Assembly: GCA_000198515.1 (NCBI GenBank)
Contig: FP929140.1
Coordinates: 3,322,527-3,386,526, forward strand
Reading direction: 5' to 3'
Source: a gamma proteobacterium HdN1
GTDB lineage: Bacteria; Pseudomonadota; Gammaproteobacteria; Pseudomonadales; Ketobacteraceae
DNA length: 64,000 bases
Both the position numbers and the translations under genes were made by a program. Below the pieces are notes generated by a model. The model did no database searches, had not been told where the DNA came from, and saw nothing but the letters and a program-made list of their open reading frames with translations. Position 1 is the first letter of the stretch; each line of letters starts with the position of its first letter. Positions 45,258 through 54,188 of this stretch are shown here, one piece after another.

Positions 45258-46535
45258 ATGAGCAAGGAACAGATTTCAGTCTGGCAGTTGCAGCCCGGTC
45301 TATATATTGAGCTGCCGCTCAAATGGCATGAGCATCCCTTTCTGCGTGGGCGCTTTTTGATTCAGGATGCTGGCCAGCTCGAAATCATTCGAGGCCTGAA
45401 TCTGGAAATGGTCTGGTTCTTTCCTGACAAGTCAACGGCAGCCCCTTTAACCAAGATGGATGCGTCTGCCGATACCGCAGCGGAGAGTGATCAAGCCACA
45501 GCACAAACCGCCGCTGCGTGGAAAACCAAGCAGCAGCGCACGGATGTGCTGCGGCAGCGACGGGAGCGCGTGCGTCAGGTAGAAAAAGAGTACGAAGCCG
45601 TGGCGGCCATGGTGAAGGATTGCATGTTCAAGATGCGTAATCATCCCGTTCAGGCAATGCATGAATCTGGCGCATTGATAAAGCAGTTGGCGGATTCTCT
45701 CGATGCCGATGAGAGTTCGCTGCTTCATCTGATGAACCCAAGTGCCGATGATGACGACATGTATTACCACGCGCTGAACGTGTCGATTTTGTCGATGTTG
45801 GTTGGAAAATCCCTGAAGCTACCGCGTGCGCTGCTGGAAATTCTCGGATCAGGAGGCTTGTTTCACGATATCGGGAAAATCAAGGTACCCCATGCCATTG
45901 TGCGCAACACCGGCAAGCTGAATCCCGCGGAAACCCGTTTTCTTGAAATGCACACCAAATACGGGGCCGAGCTAATCGAAAAATACGGGAAGCAGGCGCC
46001 AGAGGTCGTTCAGATTGCCGCGCAACACCATGAGCGTCAGGATGGTTCGGGGTTTCCTGCCAAGCTTCGTGGCAAAGAAATTGCCATTCCAGCGCGCATC
46101 GTCGCGCTGGTCAACGAGTACGACAATCTCTGCAATCACCTTGATCCGGAAAAAAGCGTGACTCCCTATGAGGCGCTGTCTACGCTGTTTTCAAAAATGG
46201 CAGGGAAATTTGACAAAGGCATCATTCAGCATCTCGTGCGCTTGTTAGGCGTCTACCCGCCGGGCACCATCGTGCAGCTGAGTGATGGCGGTATTGGCAT
46301 GGTGATTACCGTAAATGCCAACGAGCTGTTATGGCCATCCATTCTGATGTACGATCCTGAGATTCCCAAGCAGGATGCCGTTATATTCGACCTCTCTGAA
46401 GACCGAACCACAAAAATTGTCGGAAGCCTGCGCCCTCGCCAGCTTGAAAAGGACGTGTATAAGTACCTGAGCCCGCGCGAACGGGTTTCCTATTTTTACA
46501 AACAAATGGACAAGAAAACCCCGACAGGCGGCTGA
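45258..46535 (+). CDS. HD-GYP domain phosphodiesterase with DUF3391-like N-terminus
   Basis: A 425-residue cytoplasmic protein from the ATG at 45258; the frame is open further to a TTG at 45189 but the conserved domain starts at 'ISVWQLQPGLYIELPLKWH'. The N-terminal about 140 residues match DUF3391. The HD-GYP domain has 'LFHDIGKIKVPHAIV' and 'QHHERQDGSGFPAKLRG', so the metal ligands and GYP-type motif (GFP here) are present. It probably hydrolyses c-di-GMP. GFP in place of GYP is a common variant. Its stop overlaps the next gene's first possible start. Confidence 0.88.
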   Translation: MSKEQISVWQLQPGLYIELPLKWHEHPFLRGRFLIQDAGQLEIIRGLNLEMVWFFPDKSTAAPLTKMDASADTAAESDQATAQTAAAWKTKQQRTDVLRQRRERVRQVEKEYEAVAAMVKDCMFKMRNHPVQAMHESGALIKQLADSLDADESSLLHLMNPSADDDDMYYHALNVSILSMLVGKSLKLPRALLEILGSGGLFHDIGKIKVPHAIVRNTGKLNPAETRFLEMHTKYGAELIEKYGKQAPEVVQIAAQHHERQDGSGFPAKLRGKEIAIPARIVALVNEYDNLCNHLDPEKSVTPYEALSTLFSKMAGKFDKGIIQHLVRLLGVYPPGTIVQLSDGGIGMVITVNANELLWPSILMYDPEIPKQDAVIFDLSEDRTTKIVGSLRPRQLEKDVYKYLSPRERVSYFYKQMDKKTPTGG

Positions 46536-46582
46536 TGTCGATCGGCCAAGCGTTGCGGCTATGGATCACTTTGGAGACTATC

Positions 46583-47500
46583 ATGCTGCCTCATCAACAT
46601 CTAACGCTTCTCATGCGCTGGGAGCGCGGGCTTGCTCTAAAACAGCTTATTTCCGCCGTTATAAAACCGGGAATGCGGGTGCTTGATGCGGGTACCGGCA
46701 CCGGTGTTGCGGCTTTGTGGGCGGCCCAAGCAGGTGCGGAAGTGGTGGGTGTGGATCGTGGCGACCTAGAGATTGCCACGCAAATGGCCAAGGCGAACGG
46801 GCTGGCGGAACGCGTTCGCTTTTTGCAAGCGGATTTGAACGAGTTGACTCCGGATCTTGTGGGTGGTCGCTTTGATGCGCTTATCGCTATGGTATATTTC
46901 AACGATGCGCGCCGTGATGAAGCGCAATCCAGATTGGTGCATCGCCTCTGTGAGAATTTATTGCATCCTGGCGCAATTCGAATTCCGGATCAGGTTGTTT
47001 ATACAGCCACGTTGTGTGAGTGGCCCACACAGGATTTGGAAACACGAAAGAATCGCCTGCTCGCGCAACAGCAAACGCTCGAAGGCTATTACGATCTGCA
47101 ATTCTGGCCGCTGATGAACCAGATGCAGCATTCTCCACCACCGTCTTGGTATCCAGAACGCGGGCAAGACGGCATGCTGCAATCTGCCGATCTGCGGGTG
47201 CTATCGCCGGTATGGCCGGCATTTAACGTCAACTATGAGGCGCCAGGAAAACCCTATCCAACCCACTGGGTCGTGCCCGTAAATGCCGACGGGCTCGCAA
47301 ACGCCGTCTTATGGGCGCAGGCGTTAAAGTACAAGGATACGTTGATCTTTCGAAATGAGTCGATCAGCTGGTGCAATCCCGCTTTGAAAGTTTCACGCGG
47401 CGAAACGATCAGCGCCGCACTCGATGCGCAGTGGCGCGCGGAGAATACGCTGAGGGTTTCTACCCATCAATTACCGTTCAGTCGCTCATTTGCCCCCTGA
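46583..47500 (+). CDS. SAM-dependent methyltransferase, PRMT-like
   Basis: A 305-residue class I methyltransferase. Motif I is 'VLDAGTGTGVAALWAAQAGA', with the acidic 'GVDRGD' after it. The C-terminal half has a beta-barrel-like character, as in protein arginine methyltransferases. The frame is open from an ATG at 46535 overlapping the HD-GYP stop, but GGAG at 6-base spacing supports 46583. Co-transcription with the HD-GYP gene is likely; the methyl acceptor is unknown. Confidence 0.75.
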   Translation: MLPHQHLTLLMRWERGLALKQLISAVIKPGMRVLDAGTGTGVAALWAAQAGAEVVGVDRGDLEIATQMAKANGLAERVRFLQADLNELTPDLVGGRFDALIAMVYFNDARRDEAQSRLVHRLCENLLHPGAIRIPDQVVYTATLCEWPTQDLETRKNRLLAQQQTLEGYYDLQFWPLMNQMQHSPPPSWYPERGQDGMLQSADLRVLSPVWPAFNVNYEAPGKPYPTHWVVPVNADGLANAVLWAQALKYKDTLIFRNESISWCNPALKVSRGETISAALDAQWRAENTLRVSTHQLPFSRSFAP

Positions 47501-47744
47501 AAAGCGATTGGAATGCCCTGCATACTCTTCTGCTGCGATACCCTTTGGTCTGAGGCTCATCAGGACGGCCGGCAGCGGTTTGCTTGCCATCAGACCTGTA
47601 CGCGACTTCGTGGCCTGCTTCGTTGCACCGCCGACGCTATTTTGGTCTAATCATGGCGCTGGCTGGAGTTGCGATTCGGCTCGGGCTGATTAACTCAAAA
47701 AACAATAAACACATTGAAACGCAAGGGATGCATCGGGTGAAGAC

Positions 47745-50354
47745 ATGGAATCCTATTTGAAAATTGCCGGCATTGTCATCGGAGGCATTGCCGGGCTCTA
47801 CCTGCTGTATTTCAGCATGGTGCTGGCACGTCTGTTGAAGAATCCCTTTTGGCTTTCGCATTATCAACCCGTCAATGAACCACCGGCATTGTCACTGGCG
47901 CAGCAGGCCGCCATTGGCGAGCTCGGCGCCCTCGGTTTTGTACCCGCGCAGTGGTACACCCTCACTTACGCCGATCAATCGGCGTTTGTTCTCGCCTTGT
48001 TGCGTGAGGACCGCTGTGTCGCGCTGCTGGATTTCCGCGCCACCTTGAGTACTGGCTATCAATGCGGTTTCTACAGCGTGACCACGCAGCAGCAGTTGCT
48101 TTGCACCCTCGACCGCATGGGGTGCATGGCGCCGGATTTTCCTGATCGTTTTATCGTGGGTCGTTGCGGCAACGATTCGTTACAGACACAATGGTTGGCC
48201 CATCAACAGCTGATGGACGCACATACCCTGCAATGCTTGGATGCCAATGGCATAACGACAAAGGTGATGGATCCGCTCCGGCAGGTATTCAGCCATTGGG
48301 AAGCCAAAGGCGTTCTCAAGCGTGAAGGCGATCACTACTTTATGCGTTTGTCTGCGGCGGTGGCGCTGACGGCAAAAATGCTAAAAAACCAGCGTCAATT
48401 GTCCAAACCACCGAGTTTATTGCCTTCTCGGACAGAGCATCTGCCTGCCTTGTTTGCCGATAGCTATTGCACCCAGGAATTTTTCGAGAACAACCAAGTG
48501 CCAAGGCGCCGCGTTCAGGCGCTGTTGCTGCTCGTGACGCTGGTCGTGTCCTGGGTGGGTTGGGGTGCTCTGTTCGACTGGGGAACGGCCCTTATCCTGA
48601 TCGTTGTGATTCTTGTGCATGAGCTCGGCCATGCGCTGGTCATGCGCTGTTTTGGTTACCGTGACGTCAATATGTTTTTTGTGCCGTTTCTAGGGGCGCT
48701 CGTCACCGGTAGAGGCACTGCGATCTCCACCTTCAAGCAAACGCTGATCCTGCTGGCAGGGCCGGTGCCGGGTATCATTCTGGGATTGGCGCTCTTGGCA
48801 ACGGGTTTGCAGACTCCGTTGCCCCTTGACCTGACGGTAAGAAAAATCGGCGAACTCTTCGTAATCATCAATGCGTTCAATTTGTTACCCGTGCCTCCCC
48901 TTGATGGTGGAAAAATCATTGAAATGGCCTTGTTTTCAAGGTGGCCGAAATCCCGGTTTGCCTTCAATGCGCTGGCGTTGGTGCTATCACTGCTGGCTGC
49001 GCTATGGTTAAAGCAGCCATTGCTGTTTGTTCTGGCGTTTTTCATGTTTTACAGCGTACGTACGCAGTGGCGTATTGCGCAGATGGCAGCACAATGCCCT
49101 GCCAGTCAGAATGGATCCGAAAGTGAGCAAGTGGCGCAAATTTTCGACTATTCGCATCGTCAGTTTGGGCCGCGCCCACTCATGCTCCACTATCGCGAAA
49201 TCAAAATGCTGATGCAGGTACAACGTATCCAGACTGCTAGGAAAGTCGAAGCCGTGTTTGGCGTGAGTGTTGTGATCGTCTGCCTGCTTGGCACTTCGAT
49301 AGGGTTGGCACACTGGAACAGTGCCCCGCGCATGCGCATTCCCGATTCTTCTTTGAGCGTTGAACAACAGGCATTTCACCGCGCGCTGTTTGATTATGAG
49401 CAAGTTCAGGATGAAAGTTTTGACGACGTGGAGGCTGCACTGGAAACATTACGCCGCGCGACTGATGCCCTAAGTAGCGACGATCTCCGGCGAGTCGATT
49501 TCGAGGTCATGACGGCACAATCACTGTCAGGCATGGAACGCATTACCCGACTCGAAACGTTGCTGACGGCGGGAACGTCTGGCCTGCAATATGATGCCAG
49601 CAACATTGCCTACGAATACCTTTGGTATCGCCGTACCGACGAAACCCGGCGTTCTGCCGCCGATCGCCGTGACTTTCTGGCCGCCGGTATTGCAACTGTC
49701 GAAAAGTATTTGCCCGAGGATTATGCGGTTACCATTACCACGCGATTAGCATTGGCCGAGGCCATTGATGATGCGGGGGACTCGTTACAGGCATTGGCAA
49801 TGCTGGACACCATTCATGATCAGGCAAAAATTCGTGAGCAGTGCAGATGCCATCTCGGCGATATCATTTATGCCAAGACTTGGTACTTTCTTTCGCATTC
49901 CCGCGTCGCCGATGCACGCAAAACCCTGATCGAATCTGCGTATGCCGACAAAATCACGGAGCCGCGTTCTGATGCCGCATTCGCTTATGCATGGATACTG
50001 CTCGAAGAAGGAGATCACGCTGAGGCGGCCACGCAGATGCTACTGTCGGAAACCATTGAACGAAAGAAAACTCTGCGACAATTCGTTGGCCTTGAAGATA
50101 CACCGCTCCCTTGGTATGCGCACCGGCTGGATGTCATCTATGCCATGGCAAAGAATTTTCAGTGGGAAGAAGCCAACACGCTCATAGAGAAGAACTACGA
50201 GGTGTCGTTCTACTGCTTTGCAGGTGATGAAGGGTATCGGAGGTTCGAGGAACCCTGGCAGAAAATGCGCCACCAGCGATTTGCAGAAATCAAAGCAACC
50301 GTCTGTCAGCGTGCAAGCCCGCTGCAACACGCAATGGCTGAGGTAGCAAACTAG
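47745..50354 (+). CDS. site-2-protease-like M50 membrane protein with large C-terminal domain
   Basis: An 869-residue protein. An N-terminal TM (about 5-27), a soluble region to about 250, then a membrane core with zinc-binding HELGH (about residues 291-295, in 'ILVHELGHALVMRCF') and the second M50 motif 'LPVPPLDGGKI' (about 381-391). A further TM lies at about 508-528. The last 330 residues are soluble, acidic and helical, with a TPR-like feel but no clear consensus. Both metal-site motifs are intact, so intramembrane proteolysis is likely. It stands alone between a methyltransferase and decayed restriction genes; the substrate is unknown. Confidence 0.75.
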   Translation: MESYLKIAGIVIGGIAGLYLLYFSMVLARLLKNPFWLSHYQPVNEPPALSLAQQAAIGELGALGFVPAQWYTLTYADQSAFVLALLREDRCVALLDFRATLSTGYQCGFYSVTTQQQLLCTLDRMGCMAPDFPDRFIVGRCGNDSLQTQWLAHQQLMDAHTLQCLDANGITTKVMDPLRQVFSHWEAKGVLKREGDHYFMRLSAAVALTAKMLKNQRQLSKPPSLLPSRTEHLPALFADSYCTQEFFENNQVPRRRVQALLLLVTLVVSWVGWGALFDWGTALILIVVILVHELGHALVMRCFGYRDVNMFFVPFLGALVTGRGTAISTFKQTLILLAGPVPGIILGLALLATGLQTPLPLDLTVRKIGELFVIINAFNLLPVPPLDGGKIIEMALFSRWPKSRFAFNALALVLSLLAALWLKQPLLFVLAFFMFYSVRTQWRIAQMAAQCPASQNGSESEQVAQIFDYSHRQFGPRPLMLHYREIKMLMQVQRIQTARKVEAVFGVSVVIVCLLGTSIGLAHWNSAPRMRIPDSSLSVEQQAFHRALFDYEQVQDESFDDVEAALETLRRATDALSSDDLRRVDFEVMTAQSLSGMERITRLETLLTAGTSGLQYDASNIAYEYLWYRRTDETRRSAADRRDFLAAGIATVEKYLPEDYAVTITTRLALAEAIDDAGDSLQALAMLDTIHDQAKIREQCRCHLGDIIYAKTWYFLSHSRVADARKTLIESAYADKITEPRSDAAFAYAWILLEEGDHAEAATQMLLSETIERKKTLRQFVGLEDTPLPWYAHRLDVIYAMAKNFQWEEANTLIEKNYEVSFYCFAGDEGYRRFEEPWQKMRHQRFAEIKATVCQRASPLQHAMAEVAN

Positions 50355-50374
50355 GGTTCTGGGGTGGGTGACGG

Positions 50375-50524
50375 ATGGAATTGAGCGACAACATCGGCCG
50401 CATCCACGAGATGTTCCCTACTTGCGTGACGGAGGCGCGGGGCGAAGGCGGCTGCGGCGAGGCGCTGCTCGCTGCCAATGCGCCGAGTGCCAAAGCGCTT
50501 TGCGGAAGGGACGGGGTGCTATGA
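50375..50524 (+). pseudogene. fragment of type III restriction-modification methyltransferase (Mod N-terminus)
   Basis: A 49-codon open frame beginning 'MELSDNIGRIHEMFPTCVTE'. It resembles the N-terminus of type III Mod proteins ('...NIxRLxELFPxCVTEAR...'), where a long methyltransferase would follow. After about 25 residues the similarity is lost. It is followed in order by Res and DUF1016 fragments, which supports its identity as a remnant. Confidence 0.5.
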
Positions 50525-50639
50525 GTGATTTGTGGAGCGTCCATCAGCAGCAAGTAAGTTTGTTGAGTGTAATTTGCGAAATACGCTCCGGTATTTCTTT
50601 TGTGGATCCTTCAGGCTCCACAACGGCAGGAAGAAGAAT

Positions 50640-50828
50640 ATGAAACTCAAATTCAAAATCCAGGCCTACCAAACCGCCGCCGCACAGGCCGTGATGGACT
50701 GTTTCAAAGCGCAGCCACCCGCATTCAGCGATACCACGCGTTACCGTATCGACCCCGGCAAGGTCAAAAAGGGGATGGAAGACCTGTTCACCCAGCTGTC
50801 GCCCTCCACCGATGTGAAACGCATTTGA
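50640..50828 (+). pseudogene. fragment of type III restriction enzyme Res subunit, N-terminus
   Basis: A 62-codon frame starting '[20 protein letters not shown]' and containing 'TRYRIDPGK'. This matches the beginning of type III Res (helicase-nuclease) subunits, which are normally about 900-1000 residues. The frame stops at 50826-50828, so only the N-terminus remains. A matching C-terminal fragment lies at 51166-51237. Confidence 0.6.
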
Positions 50829-50836
50829 GGGTACCG

Positions 50837-51271
50837 ATGACAAAACTCATACAAGGCAGCAACTATCAGGATTTGCTGGAGCACATCTCCCACACCTACG
50901 CGGCAGGCCGTGCTGCGGCACTGCAAGCGGTCAATACGCAGTTGCTGGAAACCTACTGGCAGGTCGGACGGCAGATTGTGGAGTTTGAGCAGGGCGGAAA
51001 AGACCGAGCCGAGTATGGCGCGGGGCTGATCAGTAAGCTTGCTGCCGACTTGCGATTGCGTCACGGCAAGGGGTTCAGCCGCAGCAATCTCATCTACATG
51101 CGCTTACTGTACTTGCGTTACCCAATAAGTCAGATGCCATCTGACTTGTGTCCGGTTTTACTTGACCACTACACTACAACCCCGGCTGGGCCATCAGCTT
51201 CAAAGAAGGCGCGGCCAAGCACATCTACTCGCCCTGACCCTAAAAGCAAAAAAAGCGGGAGGCTCTCATAA
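50837..51271 (+). pseudogene. truncated DUF1016 (YhcG-type) gene
   Basis: About 110 residues of a DUF1016 N-terminal domain ('NTQLLETYWQVGRQIVEFEQGG', 'GLISKLAADLRLRHGKGFS', 'NLIYMRLLYLRYP'), then an unrelated tail in which the Res C-terminal fragment is read out of frame. Full-length DUF1016 proteins are about 340 residues with a C-terminal PD-(D/E)XK nuclease, which is absent here. It has its own ATG nine bases after the Res fragment stop. Confidence 0.65.
51166..51237 (+). pseudogene. fragment of type III Res subunit, near C-terminus
   Basis: In one frame the segment reads 'HYNPGWAISFKEGAAKHIY' and then stops. This matches the nuclease region of type III Res subunits, where 'YNPDWAIxFKEGxxKHIYFVAETKG' is typical. 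The DUF1016 fragment lies between it and the Res N-terminal fragment. Confidence 0.55.
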
Positions 51272-51280
51272 ACCCCCCGC
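51248..51280 (-). terminator. rho-independent terminator of the fadD3-hsaC operon
   Basis: On the minus strand GCGGG...CCCGC (51276-51280 with 51255-51259) forms a stem with a longer GGG/CC-rich neck, followed by seven T residues (51248-51254). It is 30 bases past the dioxygenase stop. Confidence 0.85.
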
Positions 51281-51309
51281 CCACTATCCTCGGCAAAAAC
51301 AGAAAATCC

Positions 51310-52218
51310 CTACTTCATCCCCACGCTAAAATCGTGCCCCCAGAAGCTATTTACCGTACTCTGGAACGGTGAATAGCGCGACCAATCCTCAATCGTGCGG
51401 CCTTCTGCGCCGAATTCAATCATAAAGCCCGAGGGGGATTGCATGTAAAAGCTGACCATGTGATCGTTCGCGTGGCGGCCTAGGGTTCCCGTTAGCTTGA
51501 TCCCGTGGGCGTTCATGCGATCCATTGCGCGACCGACTTCATCTACGCAATCGGCCTCAAACATCACATGCACAGCGCCGGCAGGCATCGGGCATTCGAA
51601 AATCGCAAGGCTATGATGGCGCTCGTTACAGTGCATAAAGTATAGGCGCTTTTCGGGTTCTGCTGGGTCTGGCGTGAAACGCACTTTCATCAGGTCAGAT
51701 AAGCCAAAGCCCATGACGTTCTTGTAAAAGTCTTTGCATTTGTCAAAGGCGGGTGTAGGAAGTACAACGTGGCCGGCACCTTGATCACCGGTGATGAATT
51801 TTTTAATTCCTACTGGAGACGCAAATTGCTGGAAATCCGAAACCGCGCCCCAAAAAATTTCGTGGCGGTTGCCGTCTGGGTCGGAGAAAGAGGCAAGTTC
51901 CTGCACGCGACGTAGGGCGGCAAGGTCTGCGCTGCCGCGCTCGAAATTTACGCCGTGTTTTTCAAGCGTTTTGAGTGCGTCGGCAAATGCGTCGGGGCCG
52001 GCAATTTCCCAGCCGCTGAATGCAAAGCTATCGGTGGCGGCTTTATTAACGATGATGCGATAGGGGCGGTCGTCCATTTTCAGATACACCGTATCGTCAC
52101 CCGCGCCGGTGAGTTTCGCGCTGGAGTCCATCATGCCCAGCACCTGAGTGCCGTAGCTGGCCCAGCGCGCAGGGTCGGTGCAGTTTACGCCGATATAGCC
52201 GAGACTGTGGATTTTCAT
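51310..52218 (-). CDS. hsaC: 3,4-DHSA extradiol dioxygenase (HsaC-like)
   Basis: A 302-residue type I extradiol dioxygenase with two vicinal-oxygen-chelate modules. Iron ligands are visible as histidines in 'DQGAGHVVLPT' and 'ERHHSLAIFEC' and the glutamate in 'SGFMIEFGAEG'. It resembles HsaC/TesB, which opens the catechol ring of 3,4-DHSA. The A/B-ring operon at 20-26 kb lacks this step, so this gene completes it. Here it follows a FadD3-type ligase by 57 bases in one operon. Confidence 0.9.
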   Translation of the reverse strand: MKIHSLGYIGVNCTDPARWASYGTQVLGMMDSSAKLTGAGDDTVYLKMDDRPYRIIVNKAATDSFAFSGWEIAGPDAFADALKTLEKHGVNFERGSADLAALRRVQELASFSDPDGNRHEIFWGAVSDFQQFASPVGIKKFITGDQGAGHVVLPTPAFDKCKDFYKNVMGFGLSDLMKVRFTPDPAEPEKRLYFMHCNERHHSLAIFECPMPAGAVHVMFEADCVDEVGRAMDRMNAHGIKLTGTLGRHANDHMVSFYMQSPSGFMIEFGAEGRTIEDWSRYSPFQSTVNSFWGHDFSVGMK

Positions 52219-52275
52219 GAGCAGGCCCTTTCTTGTTGTGTAGTGGTGATCTTTTTGATAACGCGGTGGTTGTGG

Positions 52276-53892
52276 TCAGATGAGCTTTTTGAGTTCTGCT
52301 TTCACGACTTTGCCCGATGCATTCAGGGGCAAAGCGTCTACGAAACGGATAATTCTTGGCACCTTGAAATTCGCCATTTCGTTGCGGCACCAAGCGATCA
52401 GCTCGCCTTCGTTGAGCGTGGCATTAGGTTTTAGTACGACAAACGCCATGGCGACTTCGCCCATGCGTTCGTCGGGTGCACCGATCACGGCGTTCATGGC
52501 GATGGCGGGGTGGGCCGCCATGATTTTTTCGATTTCTGCCGGATAGCAATTAAAGCCGCCGGTGATGAACATGTCTTTCAGGCGATCCGTAATTTTCAAA
52601 TAGCCCTGATCGTCCATCACCGCAATGTCGCCGGTGTGAAGCCAGCCTTCTTGGTCGATGGCTTCTTCGGTGGCGGTGGGGTTTTCAAAATAGCCTTTCA
52701 TTACGTTGAAGCCGCGCACCACGATTTCGCCAGGCTCGCCCCTCGCTACCTCGTTATTTTCGGGGTCTACGCAGCGTACTTCAATTCCCGAAATTGCGCG
52801 GCCTGATGTGGTGGCGATGAGTTCTGCGCTGTCATTGGCGCGACACATACTGACCACGCCGCAGCATTCGGTAAGGCCGTAGGCGGTGATGACCACTTCA
52901 AAGCCGAGGCGCTTTTTCATCTGCCGAATCATTTCTACGGGAATCACCGCAGCGCCAGTCATTGCGCGCTTGAGCGAGGAAATATCGTATTTTTCAAGAT
53001 CGGGTAGCGCCAAAATGGATTGGAAGAGGGTAGGCGGCCCCGGCAGAATGGAGATCTTCTCTTTGGCAACCCGATCCAGAATTTCTACCGCATTAAACAC
53101 TGCGTGCGGCAGTAGCGTGACCCCTTTCAACAAACAGGCAAGAATCCCCGCTTTATAGCCAAAGCTATGGAAAAACGGATTGATGACAAGATAACGCTCG
53201 CCCGCCTGCATGCCGATAATGTCGGTATAGGCGGTAAACGTGCGGAGGTTCTGCTCGTGGCTGGTCATCACCCCCTTTGGATTGCCGGTAGTTCCAGAAG
53301 TAAACAGAATATCGGAAAGGTCTTCGCCAGTGATGCTTTCCATGCGCGCGTTGATGGCTTGCTCGCTTACCGTAGTGCCAGATTCCAGAAAGGCTTGCCA
53401 ATGGCTATAACGAGGATGATCAGTGTTTTGGAATGGGCGCTCATCCCGGAAAAGAACGATTTCTTCGAGCTCCGGTAATGACTCATCCTTCAACAGTGCC
53501 GGATAATCACAACCCAAAAAGGCGCCAATGGAAAATAATAAGCGCGTGTGGCTGCTGCGAAGAATATAGGCTGCTTCATGACCTTTATAGCGCGTATTGA
53601 GCGTAACCAGCACCGCACCCACACATTGCGCACCGAGCGCGGCGATCACCCACTCGTGAATATTGGGCGCCCAGATGGCAATGCGATCCCCCTTTTGAAT
53701 GTTTTTGGCCAACAGTGCCTTGGCAACCTGGCGGGCCTGAACCGCAAAATCAGCAAAGGAGATGCGCGTGCTTTCTTCTTCTAAAAACACCTGATCGCCA
53801 AACTGCTGCGCTGCCCACTGCACAAGGCCCGGCAAGGTGATTGCGACGGGGGGGAGAGCTTGTTCCACGGCAGGTTCGGCAGTTTGACGCAT
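52276..53892 (-). CDS. fadD3: HIP-CoA ligase, acyl-CoA synthetase family (FadD3-like)
   Basis: A 538-residue ANL-superfamily ligase. The P-loop is 'ILFTSGTTGNPKGVMTSHEQN', with 'YGLTECCG', 'GWLHTGDIAVMDDQGYLKI', and the lysine in 'NASGKVVKAEL'. The frame is open to 53991, but AAGG at 9-base spacing supports the ATG at 53892. It is upstream of hsaC and divergent from the ipd operon, so activation of HIP (C/D-ring propanoate) to its CoA thioester is the best assignment; the family alone does not fix the substrate. Confidence 0.85.
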   Translation of the reverse strand: MRQTAEPAVEQALPPVAITLPGLVQWAAQQFGDQVFLEEESTRISFADFAVQARQVAKALLAKNIQKGDRIAIWAPNIHEWVIAALGAQCVGAVLVTLNTRYKGHEAAYILRSSHTRLLFSIGAFLGCDYPALLKDESLPELEEIVLFRDERPFQNTDHPRYSHWQAFLESGTTVSEQAINARMESITGEDLSDILFTSGTTGNPKGVMTSHEQNLRTFTAYTDIIGMQAGERYLVINPFFHSFGYKAGILACLLKGVTLLPHAVFNAVEILDRVAKEKISILPGPPTLFQSILALPDLEKYDISSLKRAMTGAAVIPVEMIRQMKKRLGFEVVITAYGLTECCGVVSMCRANDSAELIATTSGRAISGIEVRCVDPENNEVARGEPGEIVVRGFNVMKGYFENPTATEEAIDQEGWLHTGDIAVMDDQGYLKITDRLKDMFITGGFNCYPAEIEKIMAAHPAIAMNAVIGAPDERMGEVAMAFVVLKPNATLNEGELIAWCRNEMANFKVPRIIRFVDALPLNASGKVVKAELKKLI

Positions 53893-54041
53893 GGCAGAGC
53901 ACCTTTTTGAGACGGGGTGTGGCGCCTTCGCAGGGCCATAAAATAGCAGTCCAAAACCGCGCGTAAAAATGGCCGAAAAGCCTGTCAGCACGCGGTTTTC
54001 TGATGATCTTCAAGGTACTGGATTGACCCCGTAGCGTCTTA

Positions 54042-54053
54042 GTCCACATGGAC
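54042..54053. promoter_or_regulatory. inverted repeat in the divergent fadD3/ipdA promoter region
   Basis: GTCCA-CA-TGGAC lies midway between the divergent fadD3-like and ipdA-like starts. It could be an operator controlling both operons. It does not resemble the actinobacterial KstR2 box. Confidence 0.3.
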
Positions 54054-54188
54054 GATTCTGGTCAACCCCCCGCTAACCATAATGTTTCCATAACAAAACC
54101 ACAGGGGTGGAGAGCCTGCGAGCCATTGCGCCAGCGCAGAGCTCGTTGCCACCGCAATCCGCACACTGGCATGTAAGAGAGAATCCTT

